NCBI GenBank assembly: GCA_017163975.1
Contig: JAFFSR010000242.1
Location: 3,063,001-3,127,000, forward strand
Direction: 5' to 3'
Origin: Anastatus disparis
Taxonomy: Eukaryota > Arthropoda > Insecta > Hymenoptera > Eupelmidae
DNA: 64,000 nucleotides
The notes beneath the pieces were generated by a model, which was not told the DNA's origin, ran no database searches, and worked only from the letters and a program-made list of their open reading frames with translations. The position numbers were made by a program, and so were the translations under genes. Below are positions 1 to 13,600 of this stretch, piece after piece. The first letter of the stretch is position 1. Every line of letters starts with the position of its first letter.

Positions 1-2142
<2,142 letters not shown>

Positions 2143-2221
2143 CGGTGGCTCCGTGGCGTAGTGTGGTATACGCGCTCGCCTCGCGTCCAAAGGGTCGTGA
2201 GTTCAATTCCCACCCAAAGTC
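2143..2221 (+). repeat. tRNA-derived sequence (SINE head or tRNA relic)
   Basis: An A-box-like block (TGGCGTAGTGTGG) is followed about 40 nt later by a B-box-like block (GAGTTCAATTCCC) inside a GGG...CCC T-arm. The would-be acceptor ends do not pair well, so this is better read as a tRNA-derived SINE head or tRNA relic than a working tRNA. A/T-rich DNA follows, as in a SINE tail. Confidence 0.6.
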
Positions 2222-2418
2222 AAAAATTTTTTTAAATGTTTAAATAATTTTTATTTGATTTATTATAATTGAATAAATATTAAAAAGTATTAAAAAGTAA
2301 AAATGGTGGAACTTTAGGAATTTTTCGTAGGTATCCCGCGGCCGGATCCTCACCGCTCGATCAGCTGTTATCATTTCTGGATCAATCAGCTGTTTCTCTC
2401 TCAATCCTTGGATTCCCT

Positions 2419-2541
2419 CCACCATAGGCTGATTCCAGCACATTTCAATTCGAGCACAGGTGAATTAGAAAAGGTTCCCCCACCATAGGCTGATTCGAGC
2501 ACGTTTCAATTCGAGCACAGGTGAATTAGAAAAGGTTACCC
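2419..2541. repeat. Two tandem 61-bp units
   Basis: The block beginning ACCATAGGCTGATTC, through AGCACAGGTGAATTAGAA, occurs twice (from 2,421 and 2,482) with a few substitutions. Shorter pieces of the same words recur to about 2,730, so this is a small degenerate minisatellite. Confidence 0.8.
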
Positions 2542-2696
2542 CTCCCTAGCTGTTTCTCGTGTAAAACATCGCTTGGAATCCCCCACTCTAGGTCGATCAG
2601 CTGTTTCATCGTACAACACCACGTAAAACATCGCTTGGGTTCCCCCACTATAGGTCGTTTCCGACACATATGGGTTCCCCCACCCTCCAAAAACCT

Positions 2697-2752
2697 CTAT
2701 GCCGGTTCGAGCACAGGTGAATTAGAACCGGCCTGTGCTCGAACCGGCATAG
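2697..2752. repeat. Perfect 21-bp inverted repeat
   Basis: The arm at 2,697-2,717 (CTATGCCGGTTCGAGCACAG then G) is the exact reverse complement of 2,732-2,752, with a 14-nt loop. The arm words are shared with the adjoining 61-bp tandem repeat, so it arose by inversion of one unit. Confidence 0.9.
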
Positions 2753-2881
2753 TTCATCTACTATTATTCTTTAAAAATCAAAATACGAGTGCGTCTTCGT
2801 TAACGGTTTTTTATTCTTATCTCAATAGTATTATAATCATTTTAAAATAATTCACCTTTTGTTGTTTCGCATTATAATATC

Positions 2882-3011
2882 TGTGTATAGAAATAAACGC
2901 ACACAATCTATACATGTCTATACATGATCTGTATAAATCATTGTTTATATAGATTATGTATAGACTATGCATAGATTGTGTATAGATTGTGTGCGTTCAT
3001 TTCTATGCACA
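2882..3011. repeat. Foldback element, about 31-bp arms
   Basis: TGTGTATAGAAATAAACGC at the left end matches the reverse complement of the right end with few mismatches. The loop consists of repeats of TATAGATT/TATACAT words. This is MITE-like, with no coding content. Confidence 0.8.
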
Positions 3012-3661
3012 GGTTATGTATGGCTGATTATGTATGGTCTATACTTAATTTTTTTACATGGGATTGAAATCCCTTATTGCAAACTGAAAAAGGCATGAAT
3101 CATATTGTGGAACAATCTATAAAATGTGATATGGTACTAACAAAGAAAGTATCTGCACAACGGATTTTTCTAGAACTGCAAAATATGATTGTTTGATAAA
3201 AAAATTAACCCGTGTTTTTACTTCTTAACTCCAGAAAGAAAGATATATATATTATTTTTAAAAATTGATAAAAAGGAACGCTTATGAGAACTTGGATAGC
3301 TACAAAATTTGAACTCTTACAAAAAGTCATATGGAAATGAAAAAAAGTATACATTAAATACTTGAATTTTGAGCCCAATCCTATTAAAAAAGCTGACGTG
3401 ATTCTAAAGTTACAGACGATTAAAATGTGCTAGTAAAATGATGTCGACATTTCATTATAAGTTACATGCTAAAAATATTAAATAATTTATTAATCTAAAT
3501 ATTGAATAATTTTCAATCGAGCATATTATTTGAACATTAGCTTTTTAAATGCGATTGAGCTTTTAATAAAGTATGAAATTTGTACTTTCTTTAATTTTTT
3601 ATATCTTTTTGTGCAAGTATTTTAGTTATTTAACTGTTTAAGTTCTTATGAACGCTTCTTT
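3012..3661. other. AT-rich spacer, no gene seen
   Basis: No frames, tRNA or clear repeat were seen between the foldback element and the hexamer array. Confidence 0.5.
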
Positions 3662-3960
3662 GGATCGGGGACAATAGTACCCACACTGGTAGCGCCACCA
3701 AACGGCGAATAAGGGATTCAAGGCCGGTTTACAAAGAAAAAATTTTAATACAATAAAAAAATTTTAGGTTATCAAGAAAACGAAAGTTGAAGATAAAGCT
3801 AAGGCTTGAGCTGAGACTAAAGCTAAGGCTTAGGCTAAGCTAAGGTCGAGGCTAAGGCTTATGCTGAAACTTAGGCTAAAGCTTGATCTAAGGCTTAAGC
3901 TAAGGCTTAGACTAATGCTGAGACTAGGCTACAGCTTAGGCTAAAGCTAAGGCTAAGACT
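3662..3960 (+). repeat. Array boundary module, copy 1
   Basis: A unique 120-bp lead (GACAATAGTACC...CACTGGTAGCGCCACCAAA) passes into the first hexamers. The whole 300-bp module recurs at 6,065-6,360 with about 95% identity by eye, so the array grew by duplication of a block that included its own left boundary. Confidence 0.9.
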
Positions 3961-6064
3961 AAGACTAAGCTATAGCTAAGGCTAATGCTTAGTCGAAGGC
4001 TAGGGCTCAGACTAAGGCTAGGGCTTAGGCTAATGCTTAGTCGAAGGTTAGGGCTCAGACTAAGGCTAGGGCTTAGGCTAAGGCTAGGGATAGGGCTCAG
4101 ACTAAGGCTAGGGCTCAGACTAAGGCTAGGGCTCAGACTAAGGCTAGGGCTTAGGCTAAGGCTAGGGCTCAGGCTAAGGCTAGGGCTTAGACTAAGGCTA
4201 GGGCTAGGGCTCAGACTAAGGCTAGGGCTCAGACTAAGGCTAGGGCTTAGGCTAAGGCTAGGGCTTAGGCTAAGGCTAGGGCTCAGGCTAAGGCTTAGAC
4301 TAAAGCTAGTGCTTAGGCTAGGGCTTAGGCTAAGGCTAGGGCTCAGGCTAAGGCTAGGGCTCAGGCTAAGGCTTGGGCTTAGACTAAAGCTAGTGCTTAG
4401 GCTAGGGCTTAGGCTAAGGTTAGTGCTTAGGCTAAGGCTAATGCTTTCAGGCTAAGGCTTAGACTAAAGCTAGTGCTTAGGCTAGGGCTTAGGCATAGTG
4501 CTTAGGCTAAAGTTAGTGCTTAGGCTAAGGCTAATGCTTAAGGCTAGGGCTTAGGCTAATGCTTAAGCTAAGGCTAGGGCTTAGGCTAATGCTTAAGCTA
4601 AGGCTAGGGCTTAGGCTAAGGCTAGGGCTCAGGCTAAGGCTAGGGCTTAGACTAAGGCTAGGGCTTAGGCTAAGGCTAGGGCTAGGGCTCAGACTAAGGC
4701 TAGGGCTCAGACTAAGGCTAGGGCTTAGGCTAAGGCTAGGGCTCAGGCTAAGGCTTAGGCTAAAGCTAGTGCTTTGGCTAGGGCTTAGGCTAAGGCTTGG
4801 GCTTAGACTAAAGCTAGTGCTTAGGCTAGGGCTTAGGCTAAAGTTAGTGCTTAGGCTAAGGCTAATGCTTAGGCTAAGGCTAGGGCTCAGGCTAAGGCTT
4901 GGGCTTAGACTAAAGCTAGTGCTTAGGCTAGGGCTTAGGCTAAAGTTAGTGCTTAGGCTAAGGCTAATGCTTAGGCTAAGGCTAGGGCTCAGGCTAAGGC
5001 TTGGGCTTAGACTAAAGCTAGTGCTTAGGCTAGGGCTTAGGCTAAAGTTAGTGCATAGGCTAAGGCTAAAGTTAGTGCTTAGGCTAAGGCTAAAGTTGGT
5101 GCTTAGGCTAAGGCTAATGCTTAAGCTAAGGCTAGGGCTTGGGCTAAGGCTAGGGCTCAGGCTAAGGCTAGGGCTTAGACTAAGGCTAGGGCTTAGGCTA
5201 AGGCTAGGGCTAGGCTCAGACTAAGGCTAGGGCTCAGACTAAGGCTAGGGCTTAGGCTAAGGCTAGGGCTCAGGCTAAGGCTTAGGCTTAGACTAAAGCT
5301 AGTGCTTAGGCTAGGGCTTAGGTTAAAGTTAGGGCTCAGACTAAGGCTAGGGCTTAGGCTAAGGCTAGGCTCAGGCTAAGGCTAGGGCTTAGACTAAGGC
5401 TAGGGCTAGGGCTCAGGCTAAGGCTAGGGCTCAGGCTAAGGCTAGGGCTCAGGCTAAGGTTAGGGCTCAGGCTAAGGCTAGGGCTCAGGCTAAGGCTAGG
5501 GCTCAGGCGAAGGCTTGGACTTAGACTAAAGCTAGTGCTTAGTCTAGGGCTTAGGCTAAAGTTAGTGCTTAGGCTAAGGCTAATGCTTAGGCTAAGGCTA
5601 GGGCTCAGACTAAGGCTAGGGCTTAGGCTAAGGCTAGGGCTCAGGCTAAGGCTTGGGCTTAGACTAAAGCTAGTGCTTAGGCTAGGGCTTAGGCTAAAGT
5701 TAGTGCTTAGGCTAAGGCTAATGCTTAGGCTAAAGCTAGGGCTCACACTACGGCTAGGGCTCACACTAAGGCTAAGGCTCAGGCTAAGGCTAGGGCTTAG
5801 GCTAAGGCTAGGGCTAGGGCTCAGACTAAGGCTAGGGCTCAGACTAAGGCTAAGGCTTAGGCTAAAGTTAGTGCTTAGGCTAAGGCTAATGCTGAAGCTA
5901 AGGCTAGGGCTGAGACTAAGGCTAGGGCTTAGGCTAAGGCTAGGGCTCAGGCTAAGGCTCGGGCTTAGGCTAAAGCTAGGGCTTAGGCTAGAGCTTAGGC
6001 TAAGGCTAGTGCTTAGGCTAAGGCTAGGACTCAGACTCTGGGTCGACAGTACCAGCTGTTAATG

Positions 6065-6360
6065 GGGATCGAGGACAATAGTACCAACACTGGTAGCGCC
6101 ACCAAACGGCGAATAAGTGATTAAAGGCTGGTTTACAAAGAAAAAATTTTAATACAATAAAAAAATTTTAGCTTATCAAGAAAAACACAAGTTGAAGATA
6201 AAGCTAAGGCTTGAGCTGAGACTAAAGCTAAGGCTTAGGCTAAGCTAAGGTCAAGGCTAAGGCTTATGCTGAAACTTAGGCTAAAGCTTAATCTAAGGCT
6301 TAAGCTAAGGCTTAGACTAAGGCTGAGACTAGGCTACAGCTTAGGCTAAAGCTAACGCCA
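6065..6360 (+). repeat. Array boundary module, copy 2
   Basis: Second copy of the module at 3,662-3,960, with the same unique lead followed by the same first hexamers. It divides the array into a homogeneous left block and an older right block. Confidence 0.9.
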
Positions 6361-6396
6361 AGACTAAGCTATAGCTTAGGCTAAGGCTGAGTCTAA

Positions 6397-7040
6397 GGCT
6401 GAGGATAAAGATAAGGCTTAGACTAAGGCTAAGACTATGCTACAGCTAAGGCTCAGGCTAAGGCTAAGGCTTAGTCTAAATTTACGGCTGGGGCTAAGGC
6501 TGAGAATAAGGCTAAGGCTTTTTCTAACGCTAATGCTTAGTCTAAGGCTATGGCTAAGCTACAGCTTAGACTAAGGCTAAGGATAAGGCTTAGTCTAAAA
6601 CTACGGCTGAGGCTAAGGCTGAGGATAAGGCTGAGTCTAAGGCTGAGGATAAAGATAAGGCTTAGACTAAGGCTAAGACTATGCTACAGCTTAGGCTAAG
6701 GCTCAGGCTAAGGCTTAGTCTAAAATTACGGCTGAGGCTAAGGCTGAGGATAAGGCTTTTCCTAACGCTAATGCTTAGTCTAAGGCTATAACTAAGCTAC
6801 AGCTTAGACTAAGGCTAAGGATAAGGCTTAGTCTAAAACTACGGCTGAGGTTAAGGCTGAGGATAAGGCTGAGTCTAAGGCTGAGGATAAAGATAAGGCT
6901 TAGACTAAGGCTAAGACTATGCTACAGCTTAGGCTAAGGCTCAGGCTAAGGCTAAGGCTTATTCTAAAATTACGGCTGGGGCTACGGCTGAGGATAAGGC
7001 TAAGGCTTTGTCTAAAGCTAATGCTTAGTCTAAGGCTATG
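6397..7040 (+). repeat. Higher-order repeat of about 240 bp in the hexamer array
   Basis: The word GAGGATAAAGATAAGGCTTA starts at 6,401, 6,645 and 6,883 (spacing 244 and 238 bp) with the same intervening order of variants. Hexamer units have therefore been copied as a multimer, as in satellite higher-order repeats. Confidence 0.8.
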
Positions 7041-7990
7041 ACTAAGCTACAGCTTAGGCTAAGGCGAAGGCTTAGTCTAAAATTACGGCTGAGGCTAAGG
7101 CCAAGGCTTAGTCTAAAACTACGGCTAAGGCTTGGGCTAAGGTTAAGGCTAAGGCTGTGTCTAAAGCTGAGGCTAAGGCTGAGGATAAGGCTAAGGCTTT
7201 ATCTAAGGTTAATGCTTAGTCTAAGGCTAAAACAAAGTTACAGCTTAGGCTGAGGATAAGGATAAGGCTTAGTCTAAGGCTAAGGTCAAGGCTAATGCTT
7301 AATCTAAAGATGAACATAAGTCTGAGGTTAGGCTAAAACTAAGTTTAAGGCTAAGGCTAAGACTTTGGCTAAGGCTGATGATAAGGATAAGGTTTAGACT
7401 AAGGCTAAGCCTAAGCTACAGTTTAGGCTAGGGCTGAGGCTTAGGCTAAGGCTTAGTCTAAAACTACGGCTGAGGCTAAGGCCAAGGCTAAGGCTGAGGC
7501 TAAGGCTAAGGCTAAGGCTAAGGTTAAGCCTTTGGCTAAGGCTGATGATAAGGATAAGGTTCAGATTAAGGCTAAGCCTAAGCTACAGTTTAGGCTCAGG
7601 CTGAGGCTTAAACTGAGGCTTAGGCTAAGGCTAAGACTTTGGCTAAGGCTGAGACTCAAGCTAAGGTTGAGGCTGAGGCTAAGGCTTAGGTTAATGCTGA
7701 GGCTAAGTCTAAGGCTAAAGCTAAGGCTATAGCTTTAACTACGGCTGTGACTAAGGACAAAATTATGGCAGAGAAAAAGGCTATGATTCAGACTACAGCT
7801 ATGGCTAAAGCTTAGTCTGGTGCTAAGGCTAAAACTAAGGTAGAAGCTGGGGCTATGGTTATGGCTTAGCCTTAAGCTAAGACAGAGGCTAAAGCTTAGA
7901 CTGAGACTTAGGCTCAAGCTAAATCTTAGATTATGCCTTCATAATGTTAAGGCCAAAGATAAGGCTAAAACTTAAACTTGGGATTATGCT

Positions 7991-8705
7991 AAGGTTAAGT
8001 TCTATTAATTTAGATTATTTATTTGTACAGCTTTAAAGTTTATGTTTTTTTAAGTTTGACTTAGGGCTCATGGATTTAAGTTTAATAGTTGTGGGTTTTT
8101 GGACTTGAGGTCAACGGGATAATATTTTTCATTCTTACGGTTCATAGATTCAGGGTGTATGAGCATAGGGTTTACGGATTTAAAGTTTATGGGCTAAGGC
8201 ATTTATGAGTTTGATTTTAATGGATAAATAATCTTTTGATTATTAATTTAAAAATTTATACAACATCAATTTGATTATTTTCTCGCATATACAAGATATA
8301 TACAACTATCCTATATCTACAGAATAGTATATTACGACAAAAGAACAGTAAGTTAGATTTCCTGGCGTGTATGGTTTTGCGAGAATTATAAAAACGAACT
8401 CTGATGTATCAAAAGGATTTTAAGCAGCAAATAAGATTTTTTTAAATTATTAATAAACTACAGTCTCATGTTTAATATATATTTAAGGTACGAAAAAAAG
8501 TTTTATTACTCAATATTATAACAAAAAAATTTATCATCAATAAATTTCTTACTCGTATTTTATATTTAGTATCTTAAAATTTAATTGTATTTATTTAGCT
8601 TTTCATTTTTTAATGTAATTTCCGACCAGCTATCATGTTTGTTTATAATATACAATTCGTACATATCATCAATATGTACGAATGCATATTAGTTGCATAT
8701 TAGTA
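7991..8705. other. AT-rich spacer, no gene seen
   Basis: Nothing coding. The first 200 bp still carry scattered hexamer-like words, so the array fades out here. Confidence 0.5.
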
Positions 8706-8835
8706 CATTATGCAACTATCGAGTAAAGTTCCATATTTCTCCCGAGGAGAAGTTTGTGATCCGAGCGAGCTCAGCGAAGAGAGAGGAGCAAATTTCCGAG
8801 AGAGAAATTAGACTTTATTTCCGAGTTGTATAATG
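8706..8835. repeat. Foldback element (ATGCAAC-end family)
   Basis: Left end CATTATGCAACTATCGAGTA pairs with right end ACTCGG...TTGTATAATG. Inner arms contain CTCCCGAGG/TTTCCGAG and a GCGAGCTCAGCG apex. It shares terminal words with elements at 10,282, 11,763, 13,875 and 58,976. Confidence 0.75.
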
Positions 8836-8921
8836 GACTTTATACCTATTTCAATAATGGTCTAATATTAATATTCAATAAAAAAATTCAAATCCGTTCA
8901 ATTTTATAAGTTATAAAATTA

Positions 8922-8949
8922 GCGGGAGAAATGAATCCATTTCTCCCGC
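8922..8949. repeat. Perfect 12-bp hairpin
   Basis: GCGGGAGAAATG at 8,922-8,933 and its exact complement at 8,938-8,949 with a 4-nt loop. A second GGGAGAAATG...ATTTCTC pair follows at once to about 8,978. Confidence 0.85.
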
Positions 8950-10281
8950 ATTTAAGGGAGAAATGTATCTATTTCTCTCACAAAATTTTAGAAGTTAGAA
9001 ATTTCTTTCTTTTGGCCCGTTTTTCGAGTTAATTTGGTGGTCATTTTTTGAGGTAGGAATAAATAAATTTTATTTTACTTCTAATAAATACTGAACAGAT
9101 TCTGCGCAAAAATTTTCGTCAGTATGTAATGTTTTTGGGCAAAACATAAATGGAATCTATCCACTAAACATACAATTTGAGATATTCTGGTTAAAATACG
9201 CTTAATTTTTCTCACCACACAGTAAAAAATTTTCCGGAAAATTACATTGCTTAGTGTGGTAAGTTTTGGGACCTACACTGAGTATGGTAAACCTACATTA
9301 AACCGATGAAATACATGATTCATATAATTTAGTAAAAAATATTCGTTGAACACTTATATAAAACTATCAAATTTGAAAATATCATTCAGTAACTTTATAT
9401 TTAACATCAGTTTACGATAATAACATAAGTTTTATAGTGTATAAATCGCGTCTCTGTTGTCGCAAAAGTTCACGCGTATCATAAATTTTTACTGGACAGT
9501 CATGTTGATTTTGACTGTATCATTACCTGCTCAGCATTGAAAAAATACCACGATTTTAGAAAGACCTATGCTCTGCGATGTAAAGTTATAAAAGATGTGA
9601 CTTCACTTCGTTGAAACGTGTAATTATTTACAAGAAAGTGATAAATTTGATAGAAATTTTTTTTTATGTACTAACGCGTGAAGTTCGTGCGTGAAGTTAT
9701 AAAATCGGTGTGTGAAGTGTAGATTATTTTATTCTGTTCGTGAAGTGTAATCACTTCACGCACAACAATCGTAAGAAAGTGAATATCCATGTACCTCGCA
9801 CGAATAATTTGGTGATTCTTTAATTTACAGTTAAATAGTTGTTGTTTGCAATAATAATATTCCATTTAACGATCGAGGGATCGATAGGCCAGCTAGAAAT
9901 TAGTTTTCACCCTTATTTCAAACTTTATAATACGTAGTAATAAAATCAAATATATTTAAATCAATTTAAAAGTATTTTTTTTCTTAATTATGTTTTTTTA
10001 TTTTGAGAATTATTATTTATTTTTTAGAGGAGGGGGCCTGCGCCCACCGAAATCACGATCCCTCCCCTGCACCCTCACTAGGGACTCCGGTCCTGTCTTA
10101 TCACACCAAATCACTATAAATTATTAAAAATAATTTGTTCCCTTTGTATCAAAGCAATATATACAACACAAGTAGTATATATAACACAAAAGGCGAATTC
10201 TTAGGTTCATTTGTGTAACTGCTTTCTTATTTTTGATTGTTTTAAAAGAGGACTTCACGCTCAGTATATCAAAAAATATAG
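8950..10281. other. AT-rich spacer, no gene seen
   Basis: No gene recognised. Around 9,670-9,775 the word GTGAAGTT/GTGAAGTG is repeated and partly inverted (CACTTCACGCAC). A short GC-rich patch at 10,026-10,090 (GGAGGGGGCCTGCGCCCACC) stands out but fits no family I know. Confidence 0.45.
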
Positions 10282-10395
10282 TATGCAACTTGGGTGTGAT
10301 ATTTTTTCACTAGAGCGATCGCGTGGCATTTGTGGCCACTCGCTTGCGACGATCGCTCTCGTGACAAAAAGTTTACTTCACACCCTTGTTGCATA
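10282..10395. repeat. Foldback element (ATGCAAC-end family)
   Basis: Ends are TATGCAAC and GTTGCATA. The arms continue with GGGTGTGA/TCACACCC and GAGCGATCGC/CGATCGCTC, giving a nearly complete hairpin about 55 bp long with GTGGC-rich loop sequence. Confidence 0.85.
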
Positions 10396-10476
10396 AACTA
10401 CTATTACTGTGCAGGGAATATTCAATATTTTACAACACAATAAGATAACATTAGAAATAATTTTTATTTTTTTTTA

Positions 10477-10634
10477 TTATTTTTCTTTATACAATTTTGC
10501 TAATTTAAATTCCCAATACAATTTTTCAGCTTGCGATGCCTGTACTTTGTTTCGTAATATTTTTTTCTCTAATTTTTCACATTCTATTTGATGATTTCGT
10601 TTCTTATTTCCAAATTGTGTAGAGTCCAAACATG
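10477..10634 (-). CDS. Last exon, charged helical C-terminus
   Basis: A polypyrimidine acceptor (TTATTTTTCAG) precedes a 51-codon frame ending in TAA. The residues are Lys/Glu-rich with regular leucines and isoleucines (QIECEKLEKKILRNK), which suggests a helix or coiled coil for dimerisation. Entry is in phase 1, matching the upstream micro-exon that ends in G. AATAAAAATT-like signals lie just beyond the stop. Confidence 0.6.
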
Positions 10635-13600
10635 CTGAAAAATAAAAGATTAAACTTTTTTTTAAATGATAGAGAGTGTGTTCAAAAAGGTAATGCAATA
10701 ATTTTTTTTCAAACATCATGCGCGAGGATCGATTTTGCAAGCATCTATAAGATACGCTAAGGGCTCAATTTACACGCTATATTATAGCGGGTGCGAAGAA
10801 TATTACGGTGTGTGAAAAAATATTCCAACAAGTTTTACTGTATCATAATTTGTTATTATACTCGCGCGACACCGATGGCCCACCCCTCGACTCAATAAAG
10901 TACCGCATAATAAAGCATATCTCCCACTTTTTTTTGCATATCTTTTGTACTAACGTGTGAATGTATTACGAGTATACGCACACAAATTATAAATCGCAGT
11001 CTATTCACTGTTAAAAAAATTTTGAGTACCCAGTATCTTTCCTTAATATTCAGTTACCTTAGGTGAGTGAAAATTAATTTTCCTGCGATTGAAAAACATT
11101 TTCATAAATACGTGAATGAAAAAACCTATAAAGTGTATTAATTTTACATACAAATGTTTATTTTCTAAATGATTTTTCATTTACTTCGTAAAAGAATTTT
11201 CATCTGTGTATAGTTAAAAAAAATTCAGTCAATGTTACTGAAGTTACTAGTTATTTTTTTTTACAGTGTTGTTAATACTACGTAGCGAAGCATCCCTCCC
11301 TCTTTTTTATTTTTTACATCTTTAGCGCTAATCAGATAAAGTATTATGAATATAAATATATGCACACAAATTATAAATCACAATCAATGAATTTATCAAT
11401 AATTTATCAACAAAGCATCGGCTTCATTTTTTTTGTAAATATAAATTGTTACAATCAACTGCAATCAACATAATATTGTAATTTCGTGTGTATGCAAAAA
11501 TATGAAACAACAATAATAAATTTTGTTAAAGTTTAGGTATGACGTTTTATCAATAAGAATACAAAATATTTAGAAACAATCTAACTTTATATTAATATTT
11601 TTAAAAAATTTGATTTTATATTTATAGGAACATTAAACAATTTAATTTTATAAATAAATTAATAAAATTCATTAAAATTTTCTAGTTTCGTATTTATATA
11701 GTTTTTCAACCGATGTATTTATATTTATTTGATCGATCTTCGCGAACTTGTTTGAAAAAATTTATTATGCAACACGTGTGCAAAAGTGATCCCGAACTTG
11801 TGTGAATTAGACGCCTTTGCAACGCTCAGGCGTCAAATTTCCACGCGTGCGAGAATCACGATCTTCGCACACTAGTTGCATAATATACTATTTGGAAACT
11901 ATAACAAACTCTTCGTTAAAACTTAATTAAATACTTTTTTTTTAAAATGACATAATATATCTGAATTTTTGCAAATTATAATATGCAGGCAGATATTAAG
12001 ATTACCTGATTTGTGATAACATGTTATTTAACATACACAATTAAATTCGTTTTTAATAGCTAATTTTATTTTTTGTCGTTTATTAAAAAATAGACCAAGA
12101 CTCGAATGGAGAAAATTGTGAAAGTCACTTAATTTTACAATAAAATTTTAAAAAATCATCACATAAGGCTTAACATAAGATTTATAATTTATTTATTCAA
12201 ACTATTGTTTTTTAAAAAAATGAATGTAAATATTCTATTGTAAATAATAATGTATTCAAAATATATGAATTTTTACAGATTGTAATTGAAATAACTATCA
12301 TGTAGATTATCTTAAAATTTAACAAATTAATTTTTATAATTTCTGTTATTATACTCGCGCGACACCGATGGCCCACTCCTCGACGCAATAAAGTTCCGCG
12401 TAATAAAGCATATCTCCCACTTTTTTTTTGCATATCTTTTGTACTAACGTGTGAATGTATTACGAGTATACGCACACAAATTATAAATCGCAGTCTATTC
12501 ACTGTTGAAAAAATTTTGAGTACCCAGTATTGTAAAGCTCAGTGGAGTAGTGGCTAAAGGCGCGTGACTTGTATTCTCGTTTGTCACGGAATCGATTCTC
12601 CGTCTGGTCGCTATTTTTCGCTGTCTCTACCGTGGGTCGACACCACGATATAATATGTCAACTGTGTTATCTTATATGTGAATGAATATTTAAATGTAAA
12701 GGGCAAGTAATGCCCGTAGAATTGAATTAAAAATTAAAAAAATTAAAATTTTCAAAACATTTTTATTTTATGAGGTTATACAAATTATAGTATAAAAAAA
12801 TTAAAGTTTATTTTTAATAAAATTTCAAATAGAATATGTTATGATACTTTTTTTTCGTAAAGTCAATACTTTTCGAGAAAAGAAATCATAAATCTTGTGA
12901 ATAAGCAAATAATAATGATTGAAAGACATTTTTTTGTATAAGTATCTAATTTTCAAAAATTTTCCCTACTTGTTTCTTGGAAAAACGAAAAAAGTACTAT
13001 TGAAAAAAGTATTCCATTAAAGTTTTAAGAAATAATCAAATTTTTTGATAAAATAATTCATTAAATTTTTTAACATATTTGATAAATTAACTCTATGCTT
13101 AATAAGAAAATTCATTTTTAAGTTAACGAGAACTATTCAAAGAATTACAATTTACCGTTTTTACGTTTCGATGCTCCAACCGTGATTTCTGATATTACTG
13201 GCTTTGGCTCTAAATAATAAAGGTATCATACATTATAGAAAAGATCTTATAATTTTAACTGATGAAAGTCTTTCAGATGTGATAAATAATTAAGTAAATG
13301 TTTGTATGTACTTATGTGTTAAAGGAAAATAATTGTAATAATATTTAAAGATCAAGTAATTATTTTTATTCCTACTCCAACGGTAATGGCCACTTTATTA
13401 ACTCTAGAAGCGAGCCGGAAGTAAGATATAACAGACTTCTTTAAAATTAGCTGGATTAAAATACTTTAATCACGCTAATTTTTTAGTACTTGCCTCCCTC
13501 TAAATAAAAAATTTATTAATTCGAATAATTATCCTTCAAATTTGTAAAAAAAATTATAAAAAAAATTAAAAAAAAAACTAGACGTATATAAAAATTCATA

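Larger units (their letters stand above)
3780..7990. repeat. Degenerate GGCTNN hexamer array (telomere-variant-like)
   Basis: About 4.2 kb of 6-bp units, mostly CTAAGG, CTAGGG, CTTAGG and CTCAGG variants, homogeneous at 4,000-6,040 and increasingly mutated towards 7,990. CTTAGG is a rotation of TTAGGC, and other units are one base from TTAGGG/TTAGG. The hexamer phase keeps some frames free of stops, giving [12 protein letters not shown] ORFs on + and [12 protein letters not shown] on -, which I do not regard as genes. The C-poor strand is the minus strand. Confidence 0.95.

Noticed and set aside
3985..7917. Several 60-221-codon Leu/Arg/Gly or Ser/Pro/Leu frames in the hexamer array
   Set aside because: A six-base unit without stops stays open automatically, and there is no start context or domain.
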